Assembly (NCBI RefSeq): GCF_000756385.1
Contig: NZ_JNFC01000027.1
Span: forward strand, 1 to 50,768
Source of the DNA: Sphingopyxis sp. LC363
Lineage (GTDB): Bacteria; Pseudomonadota; Alphaproteobacteria; Sphingomonadales; Sphingomonadaceae
Reading direction: 5' to 3'
Length of the DNA stretch: 50,768 nt
Below are positions 1 through 7,062 of the stretch, one piece after another. Positions within the stretch are counted from its first letter, which is position 1, and each line of letters begins with the position of its first letter. Below the pieces are notes generated by a model. It ran no database searches. It had not been told where the DNA came from and saw nothing but the letters and a program-made list of their open reading frames with translations. The translations under genes and the position numbers were made by a program.

Positions 1-30
1 TCCCCCTCCCCATCGCTGCGCGACACTCCT

Positions 31-108
31 CGTCATCCCGGCGAAGGCCGGGATCTCGTCCTATCGGTTTACCGCACCGGCGAGATCCCGGCCTTCGCCG
101 GGATGACG
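31..108. repeat. REP-like hairpin at the outer end of the left arm
   Basis: Two 27-base arms (31-57 and 82-108) are perfect reverse complements around a 24-base loop. Each arm also contains the smaller palindrome CCCGGC-GAAG-GCCGGG. The same unit with CAG for AAG occurs at 17589-17664, so this is a dispersed element. It lies downstream of the DUF1003 gene and could act as a transcription stop or mRNA stabiliser. Contigs often end at such repeats. Confidence 0.85.
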
Positions 109-147
109 GTCAAACTGATGACAGCTCACCACCCCGAAACCGCCCTT

Positions 148-687
148 CTACTCCCCCTCCCCATCCATCCGCGCGCACAGCGCATCGATCTTCGCCGCCA
201 GTTCGGCGATCCGCATCTGGTCCAGCTTTTCGTGCAGCCGCATGATCTCCAGCTCGGCGCGCAGGTTGATCTCGTAATCGACGCTCGCGGTCAGCCGGTC
301 CTTCGCCGCCTGCCGGTTCTGGCTCATCATGATGATCGGCGCCTGCACCGCGGCGAGCGTCGAGAGCATCAGGTTCAGGAAAATGAACGGATAGGGATCG
401 AACGCCAGCCCGAAATGTTCGAGCACTTCCGAGTTGAGCAGCATCCAGCCGAGCAGCACCAGCGAAAAAACGATGATGAAGCCCCACGAGCCGCCCACGG
501 CAGCGACCTTGTCGGCGAGCCGATCGCCCATGCTCGCCTGCGCATCCCCGATATCGGCGGCGTCGCGGCTGCTCGGCGCGCGCTTCGCGATCGCCTGCAC
601 GACGCGGTTTTCCTCGGAATCGAGTTCGTCGAAGGCGCGGCCGAGCAATCGCAGCGACAGATCGTTGAGATGCGTGTCCGCGTTCAC
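148..687 (-). CDS. DUF1003 family membrane protein
   Basis: A 179-residue protein with a soluble N-terminal segment, two hydrophobic helices (GFIIVFSLVLLGWMLL, and FIFLNLMLSTLAAVQAPIIMM) and a charged helical tail (from KDRLTASVDYEINLRAELE onward) likely to form a coiled coil. This arrangement and the PxxFIFLNLxLS...QAPIIMMSQNRQ block are typical of DUF1003, a family of unknown function. I chose the GTG at 687 because AGGAG lies six bases upstream; an ATG further out would overlap the preceding NnrU gene. It ends seven bases from NnrU, so the two are probably co-transcribed. Confidence 0.85.
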   Translation of the reverse strand: MNADTHLNDLSLRLLGRAFDELDSEENRVVQAIAKRAPSSRDAADIGDAQASMGDRLADKVAAVGGSWGFIIVFSLVLLGWMLLNSEVLEHFGLAFDPYPFIFLNLMLSTLAAVQAPIIMMSQNRQAAKDRLTASVDYEINLRAELEIMRLHEKLDQMRIAELAAKIDALCARMDGEGE

Positions 688-694
688 ATCGCTC

Positions 695-1396
695 CTATCC
701 GACCCAGCGCCACATCCCGGCGACCATATAGCCGAGCGCACCATGCGCCCATGTCGCGACGATCCAAAGCACTATTCCGCCCAGCAGCGCGTGCGGCCGC
801 GGAACCGCTTCGCCCCATGAGGCCTTGCCCGCAAACTGTCCCGCATAAGGCACAAAGCTCGTCCGCGCCGCCCAGCCGCGCCACGCATCGCCCATCAGCC
901 GCGCCTTCTTCGCATCCTGCCCCGCCGACCCGACGAGCGCGAGAAAGGCGATCGTCGCGGAGAGTATGATCTGCCCCGGCGTCGGCATAACCATGATATG
1001 CGCGGCCGCCCATAGCGCGAACCCCCACATCATCGGGTGCCGCGTGATCGCGAACACCCCGCGCGGGGCGGCGGCCGCGTCCCTGGCGGCGTGCGGCGCG
1101 GGCAGCGCCGGATTGCCGATCAGCGACCCCATGAAGAGGATGCTGGCGAACAGCACGATCAGCGAGGCTGCCGCCCACAGCGCATCGCCGACCGCCCACA
1201 GCGGCGGCTCGGGCGGCATCCCGCGCCAGGCCTGCACGACCATGATCAGCGTCGCGATCGCGACGATCGAATAGACGATCTGGAACCCCCGCTCGCCGAG
1301 CCGCCCCGCGAGCCCATCCCGAAGCGGATGCGACAGAACAAGATGCGATCCGACGAACAAAATGCAGGTGACGATCAAAAGCGAGATGGGTTGCAT
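695..1396 (-). CDS. NnrU family integral membrane protein
   Basis: A 233-residue protein with about six membrane segments, beginning MQPISLLIVTCILFVGSHL. The FVGSHLVLSHPLR start, the ITRHPMMWGFALWAAAHI block and the conserved C-terminal YAGQFAGKASWGE region match NnrU, a membrane family first linked to nitrite/nitric-oxide metabolism but widespread without it. The HPMMWGF element resembles isoprenylcysteine methyltransferase-type proteins. I prefer the ATG at 1396 over one seven codons upstream because GAGGA is seven bases before it. No denitrification gene is nearby, so the role is open. Confidence 0.85.
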   Translation of the reverse strand: MQPISLLIVTCILFVGSHLVLSHPLRDGLAGRLGERGFQIVYSIVAIATLIMVVQAWRGMPPEPPLWAVGDALWAAASLIVLFASILFMGSLIGNPALPAPHAARDAAAAPRGVFAITRHPMMWGFALWAAAHIMVMPTPGQIILSATIAFLALVGSAGQDAKKARLMGDAWRGWAARTSFVPYAGQFAGKASWGEAVPRPHALLGGIVLWIVATWAHGALGYMVAGMWRWVG

Positions 1397-1548
1397 GGCC
1401 AAATCCTCATCGAGCAATGCCGCTGCTCCGACGTCCCCCTCGTCGGGCGACTCGGAACATTGTCATCGCCACCATCCGCGACAAAGATAACAGTGTCAAC
1501 ATAGAGGATGGGAAAGCGGTGCGAAGGTTCGACCTCCGCGCCGCATCC
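1397..1548. other. Intergenic region between amidohydrolase operon end and NnrU
   Basis: 152 bases without a gene. On the minus strand it holds a consensus TTGACA at 1499-1494 with a poor -10 (GATGGT, 17-base spacer), a weak promoter candidate for NnrU-DUF1003. I see no clear terminator for the upstream operon. Confidence 0.3.
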
Positions 1549-2850
1549 CTACCAGTCGTATGCGTTGGGCAGCGCCCCTTCCTGCGGCGTCGCATAGCGC
1601 TCGCGCAGGCGGTCCTGCCGCGTCGTCAGCGACTGCGCCTTGCCGTCGATCCACACCATCGTCGGACGACTGCCCAGCTCGAGCGGGTCATTGTCCCAGA
1701 TCACGACGTCGCCGGCGCGCCCCGGGCGCAGCGACCCGATGCTGCCTTCCATGCCGACCGCGCGCGCGGGCACGCTGCTGATCGACGCGAAAGCCTGGTC
1801 CCAGCTCAGCCCGCTCGCACCCGGCACGCGCGTCAGACCGACAAGGTTGCCGGCATATTGCGTCGCATAGCCCATCTTGTGCGCGTCATCGTCGTCGAAC
1901 ACCCCGACCGACACGTCGACGCCGGCAGCCTTGAGCCGTCCCGCGTTCGACTGCGTCGCCCCGAGTTGTTCGAAGCTCGACGGCAGGTCGGTGAGCGGCG
2001 AGACGAGCACCGGCACCTTCGCCGCGGCGATCTCGCGCGCGACGATCCAACCCTCGGTGGCGCCGACGAGCACCAGCTTCAGCGCGGGAAATTCGCCCTT
2101 CAGCTTCAGCACATTGACGATGTCGACCGCACGGTCGACGCGCACGAACAGCGGCGTCGTGCCGTCGATCACGCGCACGAGCGCGTCGGCGTCGGCGCGC
2201 TGGATCATCGCGTCATTGCCCCACTCGGCAAGCGCCGCGGGGTTGCGCGCATAGCTGCGCGCCGCGAGCAATTGTTCGCGGAACAGGAGGAAGGTCGCCG
2301 CACGGCTGCCGCCGGCCTTCGACGCGCCATCCTCGCCGAACGCGACATATTGGAGGGCGCGTGGGCGCGTCACCATGTCCATGTCGTCGGCCAGGTCGAC
2401 CACCGCGCCCTGCCCGGCGAACAAATTGCTGCTGCCGCCCGGTGCGACGATCGCGCGCGTGACGCCCGACGCACGATTGACCGCGACGGGCGACCCCATC
2501 GGGTTCAATGCGGGCGCGATGTCGAGCCCCGCCGAAAAGCGCGTGCGCGGCGCCGAGCGGTCGTTGGTGCCGCTGACCGCATCGACCTCGACCAGCCCGA
2601 CGCGGCTGAACGCCGCGACGATGCCAGGCGTCACATAACGGCCCTCGGCATCGACGCGCTCGATGCCGGCGGGGACCGCGACGCCCGCGCCTGCCGCGAC
2701 GACCTTGCCGCCGCGCACGACGACGGTGCCGCGCTCGATCGGCGCACTGCCGTCACCGATGACGAGCTTTGCGTTGGTGATGGCGACGTCCTGCGCTGCG
2801 GCGGGAAGCGCGACCAGCGCAGCGGCAGACAGAAGGAGCGAACGGATCAT
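1549..2850 (-). CDS. Secreted amidohydrolase-fold protein without metal ligands (putative pseudoenzyme)
   Basis: A 433-residue protein with a cleavable signal peptide (MIRSLLLSAAALVALPAAAQ). The amidohydrolase composite beta-sandwich is kept at both ends (VAITNAKLVIGDG near the start; GSLRPGRAGDVVIWDNDPLE near residue 380). Aligned with its neighbour, TPGVIDIHSH becomes TPGIVAAFSR, so both histidines of the HxH metal motif are lost (Phe81, Arg83). The HNHCYRADE, FHHA and HSDD elements are likewise replaced by LFVRVDRAV, LVGATEG and VFDDDD. Established family knowledge says these bind catalytic zinc, so I infer no hydrolysis. It overlaps the active paralogue by four bases (ATGA), suggesting translational coupling and perhaps a heteromer. 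Confidence 0.85.
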   Translation of the reverse strand: MIRSLLLSAAALVALPAAAQDVAITNAKLVIGDGSAPIERGTVVVRGGKVVAAGAGVAVPAGIERVDAEGRYVTPGIVAAFSRVGLVEVDAVSGTNDRSAPRTRFSAGLDIAPALNPMGSPVAVNRASGVTRAIVAPGGSSNLFAGQGAVVDLADDMDMVTRPRALQYVAFGEDGASKAGGSRAATFLLFREQLLAARSYARNPAALAEWGNDAMIQRADADALVRVIDGTTPLFVRVDRAVDIVNVLKLKGEFPALKLVLVGATEGWIVAREIAAAKVPVLVSPLTDLPSSFEQLGATQSNAGRLKAAGVDVSVGVFDDDDAHKMGYATQYAGNLVGLTRVPGASGLSWDQAFASISSVPARAVGMEGSIGSLRPGRAGDVVIWDNDPLELGSRPTMVWIDGKAQSLTTRQDRLRERYATPQEGALPNAYDW

Positions 2851-4250
2851 TTCACATCTCCTTCACCCGGCTGGCCGAGCTCGAAATCGCTCACCGGCCG
2901 CCGCTTGGGGTCCATCGCGTCGAACATCAACGCGCCGTCGATCCACACTTTTTCGGGGCGCGTATAGGCGCTGAATGGATTGCCGTTCCACAGCACGACG
3001 TCGGCCATCTTGCCGGGCTTCAGGCTGCCCGTGCGGTCGGCGATCCCGAGCGCCTTCGCCGGATTATACGACAGCCAGGTCCAAGCCACCTCGTCGCTGA
3101 CGTCGATGCCGATGCGGCGCCCGGCGGCGCGTGCCTTCGCGGCTTCCTGGTTCAGCCGCTGGATCTGGTTCGCGTCGTCCGAGTGGACGATCGTGCACGC
3201 ACCGGCCTTGTAGACGAGCGGGATATTCTCCGGCACCGAGTCATAGGCTTCCATCTTGAAGCCCCACCAGTCGGCCCACATCGCCGAACAAATGCCTTCC
3301 TTCGCGAGGATGTCGGCGATCTTATAGCTTTCGACCGCGTGGTGAAAGGTCGACACCTTGTAGCCGAACTCCTTCGACATATCGATGACGAGCGCCATCT
3401 CGTCGGCGCGGTAGCAATGATTGTGGACGAGAATCTCGCCCGCGAGCACGCCCGCGAGCGTTTCCATCGCGAGATCGCGGTCGACCGCCTTGCCGTCGTC
3501 CATCTTCTTCTTGTACGCGGCCGCCTTGGCCCAGGTCGCGCGGTTCACCGCGAAATTGCCCATCCGCGTCGAGGGGGCACGCCCCTTGCCACCGTAAACG
3601 CGCTTCGGATTTTCGCCGCACGCCATTTTCAGGCCATAGGGCGCGCCGGGGAATTTCATCCCCTGTACCGTGCGCGAGGGCACATTCTTGAGCGTGATGG
3701 AGCGCCCGCCCATCAAATTCGCGCTGCCCGGCAGGATTTGCAGGCTCGTCACGCCGCCGTTGGCGAGCGCGCGGCTGAACCCCGGATCCTGCGGCCAGAC
3801 GCTATGTTCGGACCAGACTTCGGGCGTCGTCGGCGACGTCGCCTCATTGCCGTCCGAATGCGCATCGACACTCGGGCTTGGATAGTCGCCAAGATGGCTG
3901 TGGATGTCGATAACGCCCGGGGTCAGGAACTTGCCGGTTCCGTCAAAGACCGCGATGTCGGCGGGAATCGGCGTATCGGGACCGCCGATCGCCTCGACCT
4001 TGCCTTCCGCCAGCAGCACGGTGCCATTTTCGATCCGCCCGCCCTCGCCGTCGAAGATGGTGACGTTGCGCACGGCGGTGACCTGCCCCGGATAAGGTTT
4101 ATAGGTCGACGGGTAAGGATCCTTGTTGAACTTCGCCGGCTTTTCGGCGGGCTTGTCGCTCGCCGAGGCCGTGTCCTTTCCGGTCGCCGCACAACCAACG
4201 AGCGCCAGCGACACCGCAGCCAGCAGGCTGCCCTTCACACCCTTGATCAT
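2847..4250 (-). CDS. Lipoprotein amidohydrolase (imidazolonepropionase-like)
   Basis: A 467-residue metal-dependent hydrolase. The N-terminus has a lipobox ending LVGC (Cys20), so it is probably anchored in the envelope facing the periplasm. Putative metal ligands are present: His117/His119 in IDIHSHLG, His276/His278 in VHNHCYRADE, His303/His304 in TFHHAVE, and Asp358/359 in VHSDDANQ. The C-terminal GSLKPGKMADVVLWNGNP segment completes the sandwich. Relatives cleave cyclic amides or dipeptides; the substrate here is unknown. It follows the POT peptide symporter by three bases and precedes its ligand-less paralogue, which suggests processing of peptides or related amides before or alongside uptake. 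Confidence 0.88.
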   Translation of the reverse strand: MIKGVKGSLLAAVSLALVGCAATGKDTASASDKPAEKPAKFNKDPYPSTYKPYPGQVTAVRNVTIFDGEGGRIENGTVLLAEGKVEAIGGPDTPIPADIAVFDGTGKFLTPGVIDIHSHLGDYPSPSVDAHSDGNEATSPTTPEVWSEHSVWPQDPGFSRALANGGVTSLQILPGSANLMGGRSITLKNVPSRTVQGMKFPGAPYGLKMACGENPKRVYGGKGRAPSTRMGNFAVNRATWAKAAAYKKKMDDGKAVDRDLAMETLAGVLAGEILVHNHCYRADEMALVIDMSKEFGYKVSTFHHAVESYKIADILAKEGICSAMWADWWGFKMEAYDSVPENIPLVYKAGACTIVHSDDANQIQRLNQEAAKARAAGRRIGIDVSDEVAWTWLSYNPAKALGIADRTGSLKPGKMADVVLWNGNPFSAYTRPEKVWIDGALMFDAMDPKRRPVSDFELGQPGEGDVK

Positions 4251-4253
4251 CGA

Positions 4254-5873
4254 TTACGCCCCTTTGGGATGGGTACCGGCCGCCTGCGGCTCGCCCAGTT
4301 CGCCGCTGCCCGGAACGGCCGGTTCGCGGTCGGCGAGCGTGTCGAGGTGCATCCACTTCTTCACGATCGGCGACAGCGCCAGCACGACGATGCTGACCCC
4401 GATGGTGATCAGGCCGATTTCCCAATAGATGCCGAGCGTGGCGTCCTTGGTCATCGCGCCGTCATGCCCGCCGGTCGCCTCGCCGATCTTGCCGGCAACG
4501 AAATTTCCGACCGCGGTCATGTAGAACCAGGCGCCCATGATGAGCGAGGCGAGGAAGCTCGGCGCGAGGCGGTTCATCGCGCTCAGCCCGACCGGCGACA
4601 GGCAAAGCTCGCCGGTCGTATGGAGGAGATAGAGCAGGAAGACGAAGAGCACCGGCGTCGCGACCTCGGGCCCGACGCTGCTCGCGCCCCACACGAAGAC
4701 GAGGAAGCCGAGACCGACTTGCGCCAGCGCCAGCGCGAATTTCGCGGGCGCCGACGGCTCGAGGCCCTTTTTGCCCAGCCATTGCCACAGCGCGGCGAAG
4801 ACCGGCGCGAACAGGATGATATAGATGGGGTTGATCGACTGGAACACCGACGCCGGCACGCCGCCCTTGTCGACATATCGGTCGGTGTAGAGGTTGAAGC
4901 TGCCGCCGGCCTGTTCGAACAGGCCCCAGAACAGCGGGTTCAATGCGATCAGGAACAGGATCGCGAACATGCGCTCGCGCGGCTCCTTGTCGAGCTTGAA
5001 CGATTCGTAAAGCACATAGCCGAGCAGCGCGAGGCCCGAGATGATCAGCAGGTTCTGGATGATGTCCTGATACTGGACCAGCGCCCACATCACCGCGACG
5101 GCGCCGAGGCCGACGGCATAGATGGTCATTTCCTTGTTGCGCGGGAGCGGCGCCGGCGCTTCGCCCGCGCCGAGCAGCACATTCTTGCCGAGAACGAAGA
5201 CGATCAGGCCGGCGACCATGCCGATGCCCGCAAGGCCGAAGCCATAGGCCCAGCCGATCTTCTGCCCCAGATATCCGACGAGGATCGTGCCGAGCGCGGC
5301 ACCGACGTTAATCCCCATGTAGAAGATGGTATAGGCGGCGTCGCGGCGCATGTCGGTCAGGCGGTAAAGCTGGCCGACCATCACCGAGATATTGGCCTTG
5401 AGGAAACCCGAACCGACAATGATCAGCGCGAGCGCGAGCCAGAAGACGTTGATCGTCGGGTCTTCCTGCCCGCCGACGCCCTCGAACGCCATGAACAGAT
5501 GCCCGAGCGCGAGCAGAACGCCGCCGAACAGCACCGCCTTGCGCTGCCCCAGATAGCGGTCGGCCAGATAACCGCCGAGCACCGGGGTAATATAGACGAG
5601 GCTGGTGTAGGCGCCGTAGATCAGGTTCGATTTGCCGTCCGAAAACAGCCAGTGCTGCGTCAGGTAGAAGATCAGCAGCGCGCGCATGCCGTAATAGGAG
5701 AAACGCTCCCACATCTCGGCGAAGAAGAGCATATAGAGGCCCTTGGGATGGCCGGCGAATTCGGGCTTCTTGCTGCCGGCGATCAATCCGCCGACGGTCA
5801 GGAATACCCCGAGAACGACCAGCGCGATTACCGCGATCCAGTCGCCTTCGTCCCAAAGGCCTATATCTTTCAT
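4254..5873 (-). CDS. POT/PTR family proton-coupled peptide symporter
   Basis: A 539-residue inner-membrane transporter with about 12-14 helices. Signature motifs are EMWERFSYYGMRALLIFYL near residue 50, the loop GGYLADRYLGQRKAVLFGG, FYMGINVGAALG, and NPLFWGLFEQAGGSFNLY with the FEQ element. These belong to the di/tripeptide:H+ symporters (DtpT type). The ATG at 5873 has GGGA eight bases upstream; the TTG just before it is less likely. It is the first gene of a three-gene operon with two amidohydrolase-fold proteins, implying peptide scavenging. Confidence 0.92.
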   Translation of the reverse strand: MKDIGLWDEGDWIAVIALVVLGVFLTVGGLIAGSKKPEFAGHPKGLYMLFFAEMWERFSYYGMRALLIFYLTQHWLFSDGKSNLIYGAYTSLVYITPVLGGYLADRYLGQRKAVLFGGVLLALGHLFMAFEGVGGQEDPTINVFWLALALIIVGSGFLKANISVMVGQLYRLTDMRRDAAYTIFYMGINVGAALGTILVGYLGQKIGWAYGFGLAGIGMVAGLIVFVLGKNVLLGAGEAPAPLPRNKEMTIYAVGLGAVAVMWALVQYQDIIQNLLIISGLALLGYVLYESFKLDKEPRERMFAILFLIALNPLFWGLFEQAGGSFNLYTDRYVDKGGVPASVFQSINPIYIILFAPVFAALWQWLGKKGLEPSAPAKFALALAQVGLGFLVFVWGASSVGPEVATPVLFVFLLYLLHTTGELCLSPVGLSAMNRLAPSFLASLIMGAWFYMTAVGNFVAGKIGEATGGHDGAMTKDATLGIYWEIGLITIGVSIVVLALSPIVKKWMHLDTLADREPAVPGSGELGEPQAAGTHPKGA

Positions 5874-6058
5874 CAAAACGTCCCTTTTATCGATTATCTT
5901 GGACGCGGCCTCCCGCCGCGCGAATGGGGCAACCTAGCGCGAAAATTGCGTATGGGAAGAATCTAATTGCGCCTGAAACCGGTTCAGCCGGGCCAAAATC
6001 CGTTGCGAATCATTCGCAACACTTGCGCGGCGGCGCGGAAAAGCCCACATGGCGCCCC
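5874..6058. other. Divergent intergenic region, POT symporter / nitroreductase
   Basis: 185 bases holding the control regions of two divergent units. The clear element is the Fur-like palindrome at 6002-6020, closer to the nitroreductase. I cannot place convincing -35/-10 boxes for either gene. Confidence 0.5.
6002..6020. promoter_or_regulatory. Fur-like operator palindrome
   Basis: GTTGCGAATCATTCGCAAC is a perfect 9-1-9 inverted repeat. Its inner 7-1-7 part, TGCGAAT-C-ATTCGCA, keeps the TG--AAT-ATT--CA skeleton of Fur boxes (consensus TGATAATNATTATCA). It sits 38 bases before the nitroreductase start and about 130 bases from the symporter start. Other dimeric regulators could also bind such a site. 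Confidence 0.5.
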
Positions 6059-6640
6059 ATGTTCAACGACACCTCCTCGCTCCTCGCCCACCTTGCCACC
6101 CGCCGCTCGGGCAAGGCGCGCGACATGGTCGCCCCCGGCCCCGACGCCGCGGCCTTGCGCGACATCGTCGCGCTCGCGCTGCGCACCCCCGACCATGGCA
6201 AGCTCGCACCCTGGCGCGTCGTTACGATCGCCGACGACCAGCGCGACGCCTTCGCGGCGCTGCTCAAAAAGGCGTGGGTGGCCGAAAATCCCGGCGCGGC
6301 GGGGCTGGACCTCTCGGCGCTCGACCAGTTCGCGCATCAGGCTCCGTCGCTGCTCGTGCTGATTTCCACCCCCGCCCCCGGCGCCAAGATTCCCGTGTGG
6401 GAGCAACAGATGTCGGCCGGCGCGGTCGGCATGAACCTCCTCCACGCCGCGCATGCGCACGGCTTCGTCGGCAGCTGGCTCACCGGCTGGGCGGCCTATA
6501 GCGCAGAGGTCGCGGCGGCCTTCGGCGCCGGCGAAGACGACAAAATTGTCGGCTATTTCTTCATCGGCACCGCTTCGCGCGATCTCGACGAACGCCCGCG
6601 CCCCGAATATGACGACGTCGTTCGCGCCTGGGAAATTTAG
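6059..6640 (+). CDS. Nitroreductase family flavoprotein (YdjA-like)
   Basis: A 193-residue predicted FMN-dependent oxidoreductase. The start FNDTSSLLAHLATRRSGKARDM carries the RRS flavin-phosphate contact, followed by RTPDHGKLAPWRVV, the YdjA/TM1586-type signature, and a C-terminal GSWLTGWAAYS...GYFFIGTASRD block. Members reduce nitro compounds, quinones or enones with NAD(P)H and act as dimers in the cytoplasm. I chose ATG 6059 because homology starts there; an upstream in-frame ATG at 5924 would add 45 unlikely residues and run through the operator. No strong ribosome site is visible. Ala154 is GCC here and GCA in the other arm. Confidence 0.85.
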   Translation: MFNDTSSLLAHLATRRSGKARDMVAPGPDAAALRDIVALALRTPDHGKLAPWRVVTIADDQRDAFAALLKKAWVAENPGAAGLDLSALDQFAHQAPSLLVLISTPAPGAKIPVWEQQMSAGAVGMNLLHAAHAHGFVGSWLTGWAAYSAEVAAAFGAGEDDKIVGYFFIGTASRDLDERPRPEYDDVVRAWEI

Positions 6641-6711
6641 TTTCAAATGCCGGACTGAATTTGTAATTAGCCGAATTTGACTGTGCTGCTGTCTTATGGC
6701 ATTAAGGCGGC

Positions 6712-7059
6712 ATGCTCGATCAGTCCAAACCCGTGTATCAGCGTCTGCGCGACGTCATCGCCAACGCCATCCTCGACGGCAGCTATCGTGACGGCGACAT
6801 GCTTCCCTCGGTGCGTTCGCTCGCCGCGGAGGAAGGCGCAAACCCGCTGACGGTCGCCAAGGCCTATCAGACGTTCCAGGACGAAGGGCTGGTCACGGTC
6901 AAGCGCGGGGTCGGCATGTTCGTCGCCGAGGGCGCCACCGAACGCCTCCGCGACCTGATGCGCGCCGATTTCCTCGCCAACGTCTGGCCTCCGGTCGCGC
7001 AGCAGATGCGCCGCATCGGCCTCGACGCGCGGACCTTGCTCGATCTGACCGAGGCCTGA
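6712..7059 (+). CDS. GntR family regulator, YtrA subfamily
   Basis: A 115-residue DNA-binding protein: a winged helix at residues 8-75 (PVYQRLRDVIANAILDGSY, then LPSVRSLAAEEGANPLTVAKAY and GLVTVKRGVGMFV) followed by only about 40 helical residues. A full winged helix with a short dimerisation tail is the YtrA pattern, which usually controls an adjacent ABC transporter. None is in the window, so its target may be itself or lie elsewhere. It is 71 bases after the nitroreductase and converges with the TPR lipoprotein gene, three bases away. A TTGACT at 6677-6682 is a possible -35, with only a weak -10. Confidence 0.85.
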   Translation: MLDQSKPVYQRLRDVIANAILDGSYRDGDMLPSVRSLAAEEGANPLTVAKAYQTFQDEGLVTVKRGVGMFVAEGATERLRDLMRADFLANVWPPVAQQMRRIGLDARTLLDLTEA

Positions 7060-7062
7060 CGG

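Noticed and set aside
3183..5966. Long open frame (927 codons) on the plus strand opposite the symporter and amidohydrolase
   Set aside because: Arg/Asp/His-rich translation with no domain, antisense to well-supported genes; a usual artefact of high GC.
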